This document shows positions 37,465 to 47,418 of a DNA stretch of 64,000 nucleotides, in pieces. The stretch is from assembly GCA_030529845.1 (NCBI GenBank), contig JAUMWB010000001.1, forward strand, positions 248,001 to 312,000. Reading direction: 5' to 3'. Positions within the stretch are counted from its first letter, which is position 1, and each line of letters begins with the position of its first letter. A program made the position numbers and the translations under genes. Under the pieces are notes generated by a model. That model worked only from the letters and a program-made list of their open reading frames with translations, had not been told where the DNA came from and searched no databases. This stretch comes from Rothia sp. (in: high G+C Gram-positive bacteria) (GTDB lineage Bacteria > Actinomycetota > Actinomycetes > Actinomycetales > Micrococcaceae).

Positions 37465-39609
37465 ATGAGTCTTGCCCAGGAAGTCAACCGCGTCGTTGCC
37501 CCCTTTGAAGTTGTTTCTGAATATCAGCCAGCCGGCGACCAGCCTAAAGCAATTGCGGAGCTGACCGAGCGCGTCCAGAACGGTGAAAAAGACATCGTGC
37601 TCATGGGTGCCACCGGTACCGGTAAATCGGCAACCTCGGCCTGGCTCATCGAGGCCGTCCAGCGCCCCACCCTGGTCATGGTGCAAAACAAGACCCTGGC
37701 TGCCCAGCTCGCCAACGAACTGCGCGAACTGCTCCCCAACAACGCGGTCGAATACTTTGTCTCCTACTACGACTACTACCAGCCCGAAGCCTACGTGCCG
37801 CAAACCGATACCTTCATCGAAAAAGACTCATCCATCAACGAAGAAGTTGAGCGTCTGCGTCACTCCGCTACCAACTCCCTGCTGACCCGCCGCGACGTTG
37901 TCGTCGTTGCCACCGTTTCTTGTATCTACGGCCTGGGCACCCCCGAGGAGTACGTTGCCCAAATGGTCACTCTGCGTCAGGGCGAGGAAATTGACCGGGA
38001 CGAGCTGCTACGCCGCTTTGTCTCTATGCAGTACGCCCGCAACGATCTGGACTTCCACCGCGGCACCTTCCGCGTGCGCGGTGATACCGTCGAAATCATC
38101 CCCATGTACGAAGAAAACGCCATCCGCATCGAATTCTTCGGCGACGAAATCGAAGCCATCTACACCCTGCATCCGCTCACCGGCGACGTCATCCGCGAAG
38201 AAGCCGAAATGTACGTCTTCCCGGCCTCCCACTACGTTGCCGGCGCCGAACGCATGGCCCGGGCTATTACCTCCATCGAGGACGAGCTGCGTGACCGCCT
38301 GCAAGAACTTGAATCCCAGAACAAGCTCGTTGAAGCCCAACGCCTGCGCATGCGCACCCAATACGACCTGGAGATGATGGAGCAGATGGGCTTTTGCAAC
38401 GGCATCGAGAACTACTCCAGTCATATCGACGGACGCGCTCGCGGCACCGCTCCGCACTGTCTACTGGACTACTTCCCCGACGACTTTCTGCTCATCGTTG
38501 ATGAGTCTCATGTGACGATTCCCCAAATCGGGGCAATGTTTGAGGGCGATATGAGCCGCAAACGCACCCTGGTTGAGCACGGCTTCCGCCTGCCCTCAGC
38601 CATGGATAATCGCCCTCTCAAATGGGAGGAGTTCCTCGCCCGTATCGGGCAGACCGTCTACCTGTCCGCGACCCCCGGTAAATACGAACTGGCCCAGGCG
38701 GACGGGGTTGTTGAGCAAATCATTCGCCCCACCGGATTGGTCGACCCCGAAATTGTGGTCAAGCCTACCGAGGGGCAGATTGATGACCTTCTGGAAGAGA
38801 TTCGCCTGCGCGTAGAGCGCGACGAGCGTGTTCTGGTCACCACCCTGACTAAGCGTATGGCAGAAGACCTCACCGACTACCTGCTGGAGCACGGGGTCAA
38901 GGTGCAGTACCTACACTCCGATGTTGATACCCTGCGCCGAGTGGAGCTGTTGAGCGAACTACGCCAGGGCGTCTTTGATGTACTGGTGGGTATTAACCTG
39001 CTGCGTGAGGGTCTGGACCTTCCCGAGGTCTCCCTGGTCGCAATTCTGGATGCCGATAAGCAGGGCTTCTTACGTTCCACCACCTCTCTGATTCAGACCA
39101 TCGGGCGAGCCGCCCGTAACGTTGGCGGGCAGGTGCACATGTACGCTGATAAAATCACCGATTCCATGCGTACTGCCATCGACGAAACCAACCGCCGCCG
39201 TGAGATTCAGCAGGCCTACAACCGTGAGCACGGCATTGATCCGCAACCCCTGCGCAAGAAAATCGCTGATATCACCGATAGCCTGGTGCGGGAATCTGAA
39301 GATACCGCTGAGCTCCTTGCTACCCGCAAGGGAGCCTCGGGCAAGCTGGCGCCGGTCAAGAAGGGCACCAAGTACGCTGCAACCAGCCCCGAAGCTGAGG
39401 AACTGTTCAAGAAGGCAGAAGCCAGGGTGCGTCAGGACGGCCTTGCGGCAGCTCCTGCCGAAGACCTACTGGGGCTGATTGAAGAGATGCACGCCCAGAT
39501 GATGCAGGCTGCTGAGGAGCTCAAGTTCGAGCTGGCTGGTCGCCTGCGCGACGAAATTGCCGACCTCAAGAAGGAATTGCGGGCCATGCAGGAAGCCGGG
39601 CACGCCTAA
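37465..39609 (+). CDS. uvrB: excinuclease ABC subunit B
   Basis: DNA damage verification subunit of nucleotide excision repair; loads with UvrA, then recruits UvrC. 714 aa. Walker A is [13 protein letters not shown], the damage-probing beta-hairpin contains [13 protein letters not shown], later helicase motifs include DESHVTIPQ and the motif VI run [10 protein letters not shown]; the C-terminal UVR domain ([20 protein letters not shown]) for UvrC contact is intact. TAGGGT (37452-37457) ends seven bases before the ATG, so it is probably leaderless, and a LexA box overlaps the promoter region. Confidence 0.97.
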   Translation: MSLAQEVNRVVAPFEVVSEYQPAGDQPKAIAELTERVQNGEKDIVLMGATGTGKSATSAWLIEAVQRPTLVMVQNKTLAAQLANELRELLPNNAVEYFVSYYDYYQPEAYVPQTDTFIEKDSSINEEVERLRHSATNSLLTRRDVVVVATVSCIYGLGTPEEYVAQMVTLRQGEEIDRDELLRRFVSMQYARNDLDFHRGTFRVRGDTVEIIPMYEENAIRIEFFGDEIEAIYTLHPLTGDVIREEAEMYVFPASHYVAGAERMARAITSIEDELRDRLQELESQNKLVEAQRLRMRTQYDLEMMEQMGFCNGIENYSSHIDGRARGTAPHCLLDYFPDDFLLIVDESHVTIPQIGAMFEGDMSRKRTLVEHGFRLPSAMDNRPLKWEEFLARIGQTVYLSATPGKYELAQADGVVEQIIRPTGLVDPEIVVKPTEGQIDDLLEEIRLRVERDERVLVTTLTKRMAEDLTDYLLEHGVKVQYLHSDVDTLRRVELLSELRQGVFDVLVGINLLREGLDLPEVSLVAILDADKQGFLRSTTSLIQTIGRAARNVGGQVHMYADKITDSMRTAIDETNRRREIQQAYNREHGIDPQPLRKKIADITDSLVRESEDTAELLATRKGASGKLAPVKKGTKYAATSPEAEELFKKAEARVRQDGLAAAPAEDLLGLIEEMHAQMMQAAEELKFELAGRLRDEIADLKKELRAMQEAGHA

Positions 39610-39700
39610 AGCCACAGAAGAGTTTTCCTCAGCGCTTCACCGGCCTGTTGCACTGGTGTAGACTAGTGCAGTTTGCGTCAGAACCACCCCGGGAGGTCCC

Positions 39701-40909
39701 ATGAGCCAGAAAACCGAGCGCCCCAGCGTTGCCAGCATGCCAGGCATGCCCCAGATTCTGCTCACCTTCGGGCTGACCATCTGCAGCCTCTCCATCCTCC
39801 TGCCAGCATCACCTGCCTGGGCAGTGGCAGGCGGGGCAGGCTCTCTGGGCGCAGGGACCACCAACGCGGTGCTCATGGCTGTGACCGTAGCGACCCAGTT
39901 CAGCGTTCCCGCCCTCACTCGCCGTTTCTCCTGGGCGCTCGTTTTGCCTGTAGGCACTCTCTTTATGGGGCTACCCTCCCTGCTTCAGGCTCTTAGTCCC
40001 GACCTGCTCAACGTCCTGATTACATCTGGTCTACGCGGTATCGGCTTCGGTATCGTCACTGTCTGCTGCTCATCAGCTATGTCCTACCTCATTCCGGTCG
40101 AATTCCGTGGTCGGGCGGTGGGGCTCTACGGGCTAGCGGCAGCTGGTTCTCAGCTTTTCTTCACACCCGTTGCCCCCTGGGCTCTTGAAACCTTCGGTTA
40201 CCGTTCGGTGATTTCGGCTGGAGCAATCGCCGCCATCGCAGCCCCCTTTGCCCTACAGTTGGGGCGACTGGTTGATCACTTCATGGACGAACAGCACAGC
40301 GGGCAGCAGGGGAGCGAACCCGCCCCTGTCACTTCAACAGCCACCATTATCGCCCGCATCTGGCCTGCCCTGTTGACGCTCACTCTGGTCACCAGTGTTG
40401 GCGGTGCTTTCATGACCTTCTCTACCGAAATCGCCCCCACTGCCACCCTGGCAACCGGTGCCCTGCTGCTACTGTGTGCCCTGGCAACTCCCACCCGCCT
40501 GTACGGGGGCTCACTGACCGACCGTTTCGGCACCCGCCTGCTCATGGCACCCGTCCTGGCGCTCAGTGCTCTCGGCGTGGCGTTGGTTAGCTGGGTCAAT
40601 GGTGCAAGCCTGCCTTCTATCATCTTCCTCTTGACCGGGGCAACGCTCATTGGCTTTGGCTACGGCTTCCTACAGTCGGTCACCATGGTGCGCGCTCTGA
40701 CGGACGCCGGTGGGCCGGACGCCACCCAGCGCGCCTCTGTCGCCTGGAACTCCCACTTTGATGTGGGAACCGGGCTGGGCTCTCTCGCTATCGGAGCCGC
40801 CGCGCAGGCAACTAGCTTTACCGCCGCCTGGACGGGCGCGGCCGTCCTTCTGCTGGCCTGTGCCCTGTTGCTCGGTCTGAGGGATGCCCGCGCATCTGTT
40901 CAAAAGTAA
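39701..40909 (+). CDS. MFS transporter
   Basis: 402-aa major facilitator protein with about twelve membrane segments. A central hydrophilic loop (around HFMDEQHSGQQGSEPA) separates two six-helix halves; the loop after TM8 has GGSLTDRFGTRLLM, a clear copy of the MFS A-motif. Resembles small drug-efflux type MFS proteins, but no substrate can be named. ATG preceded by GGGAGG. It is followed by the riboswitch of the next gene. Confidence 0.82.
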   Translation: MSQKTERPSVASMPGMPQILLTFGLTICSLSILLPASPAWAVAGGAGSLGAGTTNAVLMAVTVATQFSVPALTRRFSWALVLPVGTLFMGLPSLLQALSPDLLNVLITSGLRGIGFGIVTVCCSSAMSYLIPVEFRGRAVGLYGLAAAGSQLFFTPVAPWALETFGYRSVISAGAIAAIAAPFALQLGRLVDHFMDEQHSGQQGSEPAPVTSTATIIARIWPALLTLTLVTSVGGAFMTFSTEIAPTATLATGALLLLCALATPTRLYGGSLTDRFGTRLLMAPVLALSALGVALVSWVNGASLPSIIFLLTGATLIGFGYGFLQSVTMVRALTDAGGPDATQRASVAWNSHFDVGTGLGSLAIGAAAQATSFTAAWTGAAVLLLACALLLGLRDARASVQK

Positions 40910-40934
40910 GAAGATGGGTTATAGTTGTAGACCG

Positions 40935-41036
40935 AGCAAGGGAGTATCCCACTAATTCCTGTGTCGTCAGCACGTTGATCGAAGGCGCCCAACCGGGGCA
41001 GGAAACCACTCATATGGGTGGTGGGAGAGACTTGTG
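40935..41036 (+). promoter_or_regulatory. yybP-ykoY (Mn2+) riboswitch
   Basis: The leader of the terC gene has the family's fixed elements in order: GCAAGGGAGTA at the 5' side, the internal-loop run GTCGTCAGCAC (40963-40973), the CCGGGGC stretch, and AGAGACTTGT at the 3' side, where CAAG/CTTG close the P1 stem. In between is a hairpin ACCACTCATATGGGTGGT. yybP-ykoY aptamers bind Mn2+ and commonly precede TerC/Alx and MntP genes, exactly as here. The gene's ribosome site (AAGAAAGG) lies 23 bp downstream. Confidence 0.85.
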
Positions 41037-41072
41037 GATTTTGGCAAACCCCAACCACAAGAAAGGCTCCCA

Positions 41073-42269
41073 ATGCATATCACTGGGTTGCAGTGGGGTG
41101 TAACGATTGCGTTCATCCTGGCACTGCTTGCTTATGACTTCTTCTTCCACGTGCGTAAAGCACACGAACCCACCATCAAAGAGGCCGCGATTTGGTCGGC
41201 CGTCTACGTGGGTATCGCCCTGCTCTTTGGCCTGGTCATCCTCTTCTGGGACGGCTCCCAGTTCGCGGCTGAATACTACGGCGGTTACATCACCGAGAAG
41301 GCCCTGAGCGTTGATAACCTCTTCGTCTTCCTGATTATCATGGCCTCCTTCCGTGTGCCGCGTGAGGACCAGCAGAAGGTCCTACTCTTCGGCATTATCT
41401 TTGCCATGATTGCCCGCACCGTCTTCATTCTGGTGGGTGCCGCCGCAATTGAGCGCTGGAGCTGGGTCTTCTACCTCTTCGGCCTGATTCTGATTTACAC
41501 CGCCGGTAACCTCATCAAGGGTGAAATCACCGACAAGGAAGAAGAGGACGAGGCCAACAACTTCGTCGTTCGCCTGGCCAAGAAGATGTTCCACACCGTT
41601 GACTACTACGACGGCGACAAGCTCTTCACCATTGAAAATGGCAAGAAGGTCATGACCCCCATGCTGCTGGTCATGGTCGCAATCGGTGGTACCGACATCC
41701 TCTTCGCCCTTGACTCCATTCCCGCAATCTTCGGTCTGACCCAGGAAGCCTACATCGTCTTCACGGCAACTGCCTTCTCCCTGATGGGTCTGCGTCAGCT
41801 CTACTTCCTGATTGACGGCCTGCTGGACCGCCTCATCTACCTCTCATGGGGCCTGTCCATCATCCTGGCATTCATCGGTGTGAAGCTGCTGCTGCACGCC
41901 CTGCATTCCAACACGCTGCCGTTTGTTAACGATGGCCAGCCGGTTCACGTTGTTGAAGTTGGAATTGAGCTCTCACTTGCTGTTATTGTAGGCGTTCTGA
42001 TTGTCACTGTTCTGGCTTCTCTTTACAGCCCGAAGGGCCGTGCTCTGGCTACCATCCAGAAGGTTCAGACCCTGTCTGAGAAGTACCTGAACCTGCCCGC
42101 CGATGCTTCTGAAGCTGAGCGTGCTGAGATTCAGCGCCAGCTGGATGAGCAGGTTGCTAAATCTCGCGAGATTCCGCAGAAGTACCGCGACGAGCTGATT
42201 GAGTCGGAGAACGAGTACCAGGACCTGGTTCGTCGGGCCCGCACCGCTCACGCTGAGCGTAGCGCCTAG
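41073..42269 (+). CDS. TerC/Alx-family membrane protein (probable Mn2+ exporter)
   Basis: 398-aa integral membrane protein with about nine hydrophobic segments. TerC hallmarks are EKALSVDNLFVFLIIMASF and the repeat-like GGTDILFALDSIPAIFGLTQ, whose acidic residues form the presumed metal site, followed by GLRQLYFLIDGLLDRL. The C-terminal 80 residues form a charged, probably coiled-coil cytoplasmic tail. The ATG at 41073 was chosen for its ribosome site; an in-frame GTG 39 bp upstream lies in the riboswitch. Placement behind a Mn2+ riboswitch supports a role in manganese efflux, as for Alx, rather than tellurite resistance. Confidence 0.9.
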   Translation: MHITGLQWGVTIAFILALLAYDFFFHVRKAHEPTIKEAAIWSAVYVGIALLFGLVILFWDGSQFAAEYYGGYITEKALSVDNLFVFLIIMASFRVPREDQQKVLLFGIIFAMIARTVFILVGAAAIERWSWVFYLFGLILIYTAGNLIKGEITDKEEEDEANNFVVRLAKKMFHTVDYYDGDKLFTIENGKKVMTPMLLVMVAIGGTDILFALDSIPAIFGLTQEAYIVFTATAFSLMGLRQLYFLIDGLLDRLIYLSWGLSIILAFIGVKLLLHALHSNTLPFVNDGQPVHVVEVGIELSLAVIVGVLIVTVLASLYSPKGRALATIQKVQTLSEKYLNLPADASEAERAEIQRQLDEQVAKSREIPQKYRDELIESENEYQDLVRRARTAHAERSA

Positions 42270-42324
42270 TCGCTGATAACTCGCGCCGGTAGGGGATTAG
42301 CCCCTATCAGGGTGCTGATGAGTC

Positions 42325-42369
42325 AAAGCCGCCGGCTTTCCCCGTTGCAGGGAGAGCCGGCGGCTTTTT
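42325..42369 (+). terminator. terminator of the terC gene
   Basis: 13-bp stem AAAGCCGCCGGCT/AGCCGGCGGCTTT followed by TT; strong. Confidence 0.92.
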
Positions 42370-42440
42370 GCTCTTGTGGTGCAGGTAATAAGAGGTTATG
42401 GTGGGGGTGAATATGCTTGTCAGCGATTTATGGAGTCGGT

Positions 42441-42842
42441 ATGTTTCCCCTTGAAGTTCTCCCCATGCCAATCAGCCTTTTGGTGCTGGCTACCGTCTTT
42501 TGGGTGCTTGCACGTATGGGAGCTGCCGGAACTTTGAAGCGGAACGGTTTCTTTGGGATTCGTACGAGCGCCACGATGCAGTCGGACGTCGCTTGGAAGG
42601 CTGGGCACAGGGCGGCGGCTCCCGGTATACGCATTGGGGCCCTAGTGCAGCTTTTCGGTGCTGTGCTGGTGGTAGTGCTTGCTTTTACTACGCAGGATGC
42701 AGATGTTGCGGTAATCACTGGGTTGGTTGTGATGATGATGAGTGTCTTGGGTCTTTTGCTGGTCTCCACAACCACGGCAACTACTGCTGCAAATGAGGCC
42801 CATAACGCCTGGAAGCAGGATCACCCTGATGGCCAGGAATAG
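42441..42842 (+). CDS. SdpI-family membrane protein
   Basis: 133 aa with three to four membrane segments. The SdpI C-terminal signature is readable near the start: RNGFFGIRTSATMQSDVAWKAGHRAA. In Bacillus SdpI gives immunity to the SdpC toxin, but many family members have no toxin partner and none is seen here. ATG 42441 is preceded by GGAG at five bases; a longer in-frame TTG start at 42417 lacks support. Confidence 0.8.
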   Translation: MFPLEVLPMPISLLVLATVFWVLARMGAAGTLKRNGFFGIRTSATMQSDVAWKAGHRAAAPGIRIGALVQLFGAVLVVVLAFTTQDADVAVITGLVVMMMSVLGLLLVSTTTATTAANEAHNAWKQDHPDGQE

Positions 42843-42851
42843 AGGTTAGAG

Positions 42852-42879
42852 AGCGAGGCGGACGGCGCCTCGCTTTTTT
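42852..42879 (+). terminator. terminator of the SdpI-like gene
   Basis: AGCGAGGC (42852-42859) pairs with GCCTCGCT (42867-42874), followed by TTTTT. The loop is GGACGGC, part of the frequent GCGGACG motif. Confidence 0.9.
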
Positions 42880-42948
42880 GTGGGGCATTCATGGTAGCCT
42901 GCAGCCCGTTGAGAAGGGCCCCAGACTACCCTGGAGTTTTTCGGGTAT

Positions 42949-44361
42949 CTAGCGCATATCAGCCAACAGATTCTTCAGGTGGCTCAGAATCAGGGGGCCG
43001 TCAGCACCCAGGCCGTCGTGGTGGTGGGTCTTGGACGTCCACACGCGGGTATTCCCCACAAACTCGGCCGTCTTCATGGAGTGGGCGTAATCCACGTACA
43101 CATCGGGAACGTAGGCCGCTGCAACCAGGGGCACCTCGTTGCGGGCCAGCTGATCGTGATCGTAGAGCCGACCCCAGTCCTTCTTCTCCGCCAGCAACTG
43201 GGCTACCTCAGCTAGCGGGCGCAGGGCAGGGTCCTCCTCGTAGTACCAGGGGAAGATGTGCTCGCCGGTCAGCAGCAGGGGAGAGGCCTCCTCGGCAAAA
43301 TCCGGGCGTTCGGCGTACATGCGGGCCGCAGACCAGTTGGTCGGTGAAGCGGACGGCGAGGTGCCCCCCAGCTCTTGGGCGGGCCCGTCCGCATAAATTG
43401 TCTCGTGGAGCAGGCCGTAGAGGGGGCCAGACTGGAAGCTGACCTGGGCGCTGACCTCCGTCAGGAACTGGTCAGAGAGCCAGCTCTCCGATTCAGCGAA
43501 AGCCGATTCCAGCACATAGTGCAGACCCCTAGCCCGGCCGTTACCGCCCAAAATGTTGCCCAGCATCTGGAAGCGGTGCGGGGTGAGGCGCTCGCCGGTG
43601 GGCAGGTACTCTTCGTTCTTGACCAGGTGCTCACTGATCCGGACGGCCAGCTCCCTGTCTTCGGGGTACCAACCGTAGTATTCCTCGGTGCGCTCCTTCA
43701 TACGGTCCAGGGTGGAGCGGTAGACCTCGTCCACGTGGGAGCGGATGGGGGCGAGCCCCGCGGTCATGCGGGAGTCCTTGACGGACTGGGGGGCGAAGGA
43801 GAGGTAGGAGAGGGTGAGGAAGCCGCCGAAGCTCTGGCCCATGGTTGACCAGCGCTTATCGTGGCGATCGGCCAGGAGGAATTCGCGGACGACCTCGGCG
43901 TCGGCAATGATGGAGTCGGCACGGAACAGCTCACAGAATTCAGCCTGCACTTCGGGGCTGCCCTGGGCGGTGATGACTCGGGCGGAAAGCGGGGTGGAAT
44001 TGCCGGTGCCGCGCTGGTCTAGAAGTATCAGACGGTGGGTCTTGGCTAGCTCGTGGACCCATCCGCCTTCCGAGATGGGGCGGGGGCTCTTGCCGCCGGG
44101 GCCGCCCTGCAGGTAGACCATGTAGGGGCGCTCATCCACGGGGGTGGTCAGGGCGTCAGAGGTATCAATGACTTCGCGGGCAAAGACGGTGATGGTCTGG
44201 CTGGCAAAGCGGGAGTCCAGGGCGGCTGCCTCGCCCTTGCCGTAGATCAGCCCGTGGGTCAGGGGCACGGTGAACCAGTGGTCAACCAGCTTGAGGGAGT
44301 CAATGGTGTGGGTGGCGCCGACGCGGTGGGACGGCTGGGGCAGGTGGGGGTGGGTAGGCAT
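42949..44361 (-). CDS. alpha/beta hydrolase, S33 peptidase (prolyl iminopeptidase-like)
   Basis: 470-aa cytosolic hydrolase. The oxyanion region YLQGGPGGKSPRP and LLDQRGTGNST, the nucleophile elbow MGQSFGGF (catalytic Ser) and a late His in SKTHHHDGLG fit proline iminopeptidases, which release N-terminal proline from peptides. The ATG at 44361 follows AAAGGAG; an ATG five codons upstream lacks such a site. Neighbouring dcp suggests a peptide-catabolism pair, transcribed divergently. Confidence 0.86.
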   Translation of the reverse strand: MPTHPHLPQPSHRVGATHTIDSLKLVDHWFTVPLTHGLIYGKGEAAALDSRFASQTITVFAREVIDTSDALTTPVDERPYMVYLQGGPGGKSPRPISEGGWVHELAKTHRLILLDQRGTGNSTPLSARVITAQGSPEVQAEFCELFRADSIIADAEVVREFLLADRHDKRWSTMGQSFGGFLTLSYLSFAPQSVKDSRMTAGLAPIRSHVDEVYRSTLDRMKERTEEYYGWYPEDRELAVRISEHLVKNEEYLPTGERLTPHRFQMLGNILGGNGRARGLHYVLESAFAESESWLSDQFLTEVSAQVSFQSGPLYGLLHETIYADGPAQELGGTSPSASPTNWSAARMYAERPDFAEEASPLLLTGEHIFPWYYEEDPALRPLAEVAQLLAEKKDWGRLYDHDQLARNEVPLVAAAYVPDVYVDYAHSMKTAEFVGNTRVWTSKTHHHDGLGADGPLILSHLKNLLADMR

Positions 44362-44535
44362 GGGGCTCCTTTGCACGCAGGGCTGTCTTTCTTCTACCGC
44401 TAGGCTACCCTAGCTTTTCTGCCCTGGCTTTGAGGTGGGGCGTAAGAAGTTCTAATGTGACCGCTTTAGGAAAGAGCGCCAGTAGACTGTGACTGGTGTT
44501 ACCGGTTTGGGGCATATTTGCAGTAACCTAACTGC

Positions 44536-46566
44536 ATGACTAAGAATCCCCTGCTCACAGAATCTACCCTTCCATTTCACCTGCCTGATTTCGCTGCTAT
44601 CCGCCCAGAACACTACCTGCCTGCACTTGAGATTGGTTTGACTGAAGCCCGCTCCACCTATACCGAAATCGCAGAGCTCACCGAGGAACCTACCTTCGAT
44701 AATGTGGTTGCCCTGCTCGAACGCCCAAGTGCCACCCTGGAGCGCACCGTCAAGGTCTTTTACAACCTGGTATCGGCGGACGGCACCCCTGAGCTGTTAG
44801 CGCTGGAAGCCACCAGCACCGAAAAACTTACCCAGCTTGAGAACGACCTCTACCTCAACCCCGCTATTTTCTCCAGGCTCGATGCCGTTTATCGGGGCCG
44901 CCATGAGGCAAGGCTGACGTACGAGCAGATTCGGCTCACCGAAAAGCTCCACCAGCGCTTTACCCTGGCCGGGGCTGCCCTGAACGACTCTGACCGTGAG
45001 ACACTTGCTAGCTTGAATCTTGCCATTGCCCAGGCCCAAACCGCCTACAGCCAGCAGGTCACCCGCGATCTCAATGCGGCGGCCGTCCTGATCACTGATG
45101 AGGCAGAGCTGGCCGGTATGCCGGCCTCGAATAAGGACGCTGCCCGCGCGGCTGCCCGTGCTGCCGGGCACGAAGACGGCTGGTTGCTCACCTTTGAGCT
45201 CTACACCCAGCAACCGGCCTTGGCCTACCTTTCAGACCGGGCGGTGCGCCAGCGTATCTATACTGCCAGTGTTGAGCGCGGTAGCGGTACCTGGTCGAAG
45301 GCTGCTGAGATTGCCGCCCTCCGCGCCCAGAAAGCTGCCCTGCTCGGTTTTGATTCATTTGCGGCCCTGGCAGTGGCGGACCGGACAGCCGGCACACCCG
45401 AGGCCGTGGAGAAGCTCTTTGCCCAGACCATTGGGCCAGCTATGCGAAATGCTGACCGGGAGGCGCATGCGATTGCGGCGCTGGCAGCTGAGGACGGCAT
45501 CGACACGCTTGAGCCCTGGGATATGACCTACTACTCCGAGAAGGTCAAGGCCCGAAAGTACGCTGTTGATCTAGAGGCCCTCCAGCCCTATTTTGAGCTC
45601 AACCGGGTGCTTGAGAACGGGGTCTTCTACGCTGCCCACCGGGTCTACGGGCTGAGCTTTGAAGAGCGCACTGACCTGGCGGGCTACCACGAGCAGGTTC
45701 GGGTATGGGAGGTCTTTGACGCAGACGGCAGCCCCCTAGGGCTCTTCCTGGGAGACTTCTTTACCCGGGATACCAAGCGGGGTGGGGCCTGGATGAATAC
45801 CTTCGTTGATCAGTCCCGGGCCGAGGGCACCCGCCCGGTGGTGGTCAATAACCTGAATATCCCGGCCCCGGCTGAGGGCCAGCCGGCCTTTGTGACCTTT
45901 GATGAGGTCAAAACTCTGTTCCACGAGTTTGGCCATGCCCTGCACGGGCTGCTCTCTGATACGGAGTTCCGCTCCCTCTCGGGCACTAACGTTGAGCGGG
46001 ATATTGTGGAGTACCCCAGCCAGGTCAATGAGATGTGGATGTTGCACCCTGAGATTCTGCCCCATTACGCGGTGCACTATCAGACCGGAGAGCCGGTGCC
46101 CGCCCACCTGATTGAGGCCGTCCTTGCGGCTGAAACTTGGGGCCAGGGGCAGGCCACCGTGGAATACCTGAGAGCTGCCGCCCTGGACTGGGCCTGGCAC
46201 AAGCTCCCGGCCCAGAGGGATGCCACTCCGGTTGAAGACCCCAGAGCTTTTGAGCGGCAGGCCCTGACCGAGCTAGGGCTGTGGCATGAGCTGGTGGAGT
46301 CCCGCTACCGCACCAGCTACCTCAACCACACCTTTAGCGGTGGGTATGCAGCGGGCTACTACTCCTACCTGTGGGCTGAGGTGTTCGACGCGGATACGGT
46401 CGCCTGGTATGAAGCGAACGGCGGGCTGACTCGTGAGAACGGGGACGCCTTCCGCCACCATATCCTGGCGATCGGCGGAACCCGACCCATTCCGGAAAGC
46501 TTCAAGGCCATGACTGGACGTACGGCCGACACCGCCCCGCTCTTGAAGCGGCGCGGGCTAATTTAG
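44536..46566 (+). CDS. dcp: M3 family peptidyl-dipeptidase
   Basis: Zinc metallopeptidase that removes dipeptides or cleaves short peptides in the cytosol. 676 aa, close to E. coli Dcp. The zinc motif is LFHEFGHALHGLLSD (HExxH), with the downstream glutamate in ERDIVEYPSQVNEMW and a substrate-site tyrosine/glycine run FSGGYAAGYYSYLWAEVFDAD. No Shine-Dalgarno site; TAACCT (44524-44529) ends six bases before the ATG, so leaderless translation is likely. Confidence 0.92.
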   Translation: MTKNPLLTESTLPFHLPDFAAIRPEHYLPALEIGLTEARSTYTEIAELTEEPTFDNVVALLERPSATLERTVKVFYNLVSADGTPELLALEATSTEKLTQLENDLYLNPAIFSRLDAVYRGRHEARLTYEQIRLTEKLHQRFTLAGAALNDSDRETLASLNLAIAQAQTAYSQQVTRDLNAAAVLITDEAELAGMPASNKDAARAAARAAGHEDGWLLTFELYTQQPALAYLSDRAVRQRIYTASVERGSGTWSKAAEIAALRAQKAALLGFDSFAALAVADRTAGTPEAVEKLFAQTIGPAMRNADREAHAIAALAAEDGIDTLEPWDMTYYSEKVKARKYAVDLEALQPYFELNRVLENGVFYAAHRVYGLSFEERTDLAGYHEQVRVWEVFDADGSPLGLFLGDFFTRDTKRGGAWMNTFVDQSRAEGTRPVVVNNLNIPAPAEGQPAFVTFDEVKTLFHEFGHALHGLLSDTEFRSLSGTNVERDIVEYPSQVNEMWMLHPEILPHYAVHYQTGEPVPAHLIEAVLAAETWGQGQATVEYLRAAALDWAWHKLPAQRDATPVEDPRAFERQALTELGLWHELVESRYRTSYLNHTFSGGYAAGYYSYLWAEVFDADTVAWYEANGGLTRENGDAFRHHILAIGGTRPIPESFKAMTGRTADTAPLLKRRGLI

Positions 46567-46619
46567 CCGTATTTCCCTTACGAATAAAGCTCTCGGCAAT
46601 CTACAAAGAGTGAAATTTA

Positions 46620-47132
46620 ATGATGAAGATTTATCGTAGCACTGAGATTCTTGAATGTTTGGAGGAGCTGATTCCTGTTTACCAGGCAGCTTTTAACGCG
46701 TCGGGTGAAAAGGTTGATAGGTTTAAAGCACAGGTTAAATCTGCTGTTCAGCGGTGCGTTAACCCTGTTGTGGTGGTGCTGTATGAAGATGGTTCTCCTG
46801 TGGGTGCTGTGTGGGGTATAGATTTTGTACCTGGCAATTGGTTTTCTCAGCAAATTTCTGACGAGTTGCCTACCTGGAGAAACTGGCATGATGGCACTTT
46901 TGAGGTCAACGATATCTTTGTTGTCCCGGAGCGGCAGGGGAATGGAAAGGGGCAAGAGCTGATGATGGGGTTGGAGTCTTATTGTGCTGATAGAACCATC
47001 CTGTTGTGTACATCCAGGAATAATAACGGCAGGGTGCTAGATTTCTATCATCAGCTTGGTTATGAACCTATTATTGACTCTGTTCGATTGGGCGGATTTG
47101 ATGATGTAACAGTTTTTGTAAAGTATGTATGA
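46620..47132 (+). CDS. GNAT-family acetyltransferase-like protein
   Basis: 170 aa with the GNAT core: VNDIFVVPERQGNGKGQELMMGLESY (acetyl-CoA loop of type RxxGxG) and the final NGRVLDFYHQLGYEPI strand-helix. Substrate unknown. Its base composition is clearly more AT-rich than the flanking genes, and it is followed by repeats, so recent acquisition is likely. Two ATGs in tandem (46620 and 46623) with weak AAAGAG upstream; either could be used. Confidence 0.78.
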   Translation: MMKIYRSTEILECLEELIPVYQAAFNASGEKVDRFKAQVKSAVQRCVNPVVVVLYEDGSPVGAVWGIDFVPGNWFSQQISDELPTWRNWHDGTFEVNDIFVVPERQGNGKGQELMMGLESYCADRTILLCTSRNNNGRVLDFYHQLGYEPIIDSVRLGGFDDVTVFVKYV

Positions 47133-47137
47133 GGGTT

Positions 47138-47412
47138 ACTCAAAAGTCCCCTAGATAACTTCAGGGGCAGTAACGATGAAGAACCTTCTTGCCTTGTTCA
47201 CGTATCTGGCGAGAGGGTTACAGCGAGCATGAACCTGCGGAATACCTTATGAATAAGCTTCAGACTAGTTCAAACGTTACTTAGGTGCCTCAGACTCGTA
47301 GCGCAGCCGCTGGCTGGGGCTGGCGTGAATCGCCTTGTGAGTGTTAGCGAACCAGGCGAGAGGGTCAGCGGCAAGCGCGAGTCTGAGGCACCTTGTAGAA
47401 GAACTTTTGAGT
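47138..47412. repeat. 275-bp segment bounded by a 10-bp inverted repeat
   Basis: ACTCAAAAGT (47138-47147) recurs inverted at 47403-47412. It encloses the 111-bp palindromic repeat and a partial relative of it (GGCGAGAGGGTTACAGCGAG near 47208). It has no coding capacity worth calling and fills the gap between the GNAT gene and the helicase 3' end. MITE-like nesting is suspected. Confidence 0.5.
47283..47393. repeat. palindromic ~100-bp repeat, copy 2
   Basis: Ends are a perfect 16-bp inverted repeat (AGGTGCCTCAGACTCG at 47283-47298, complement at 47378-47393). The interior, read on the minus strand, matches the copy at 2676-2772. Longer and more perfect terminal repeats than copy 1. No clear target duplication. 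Confidence 0.75.
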
Positions 47413-47418
47413 CGCCTC

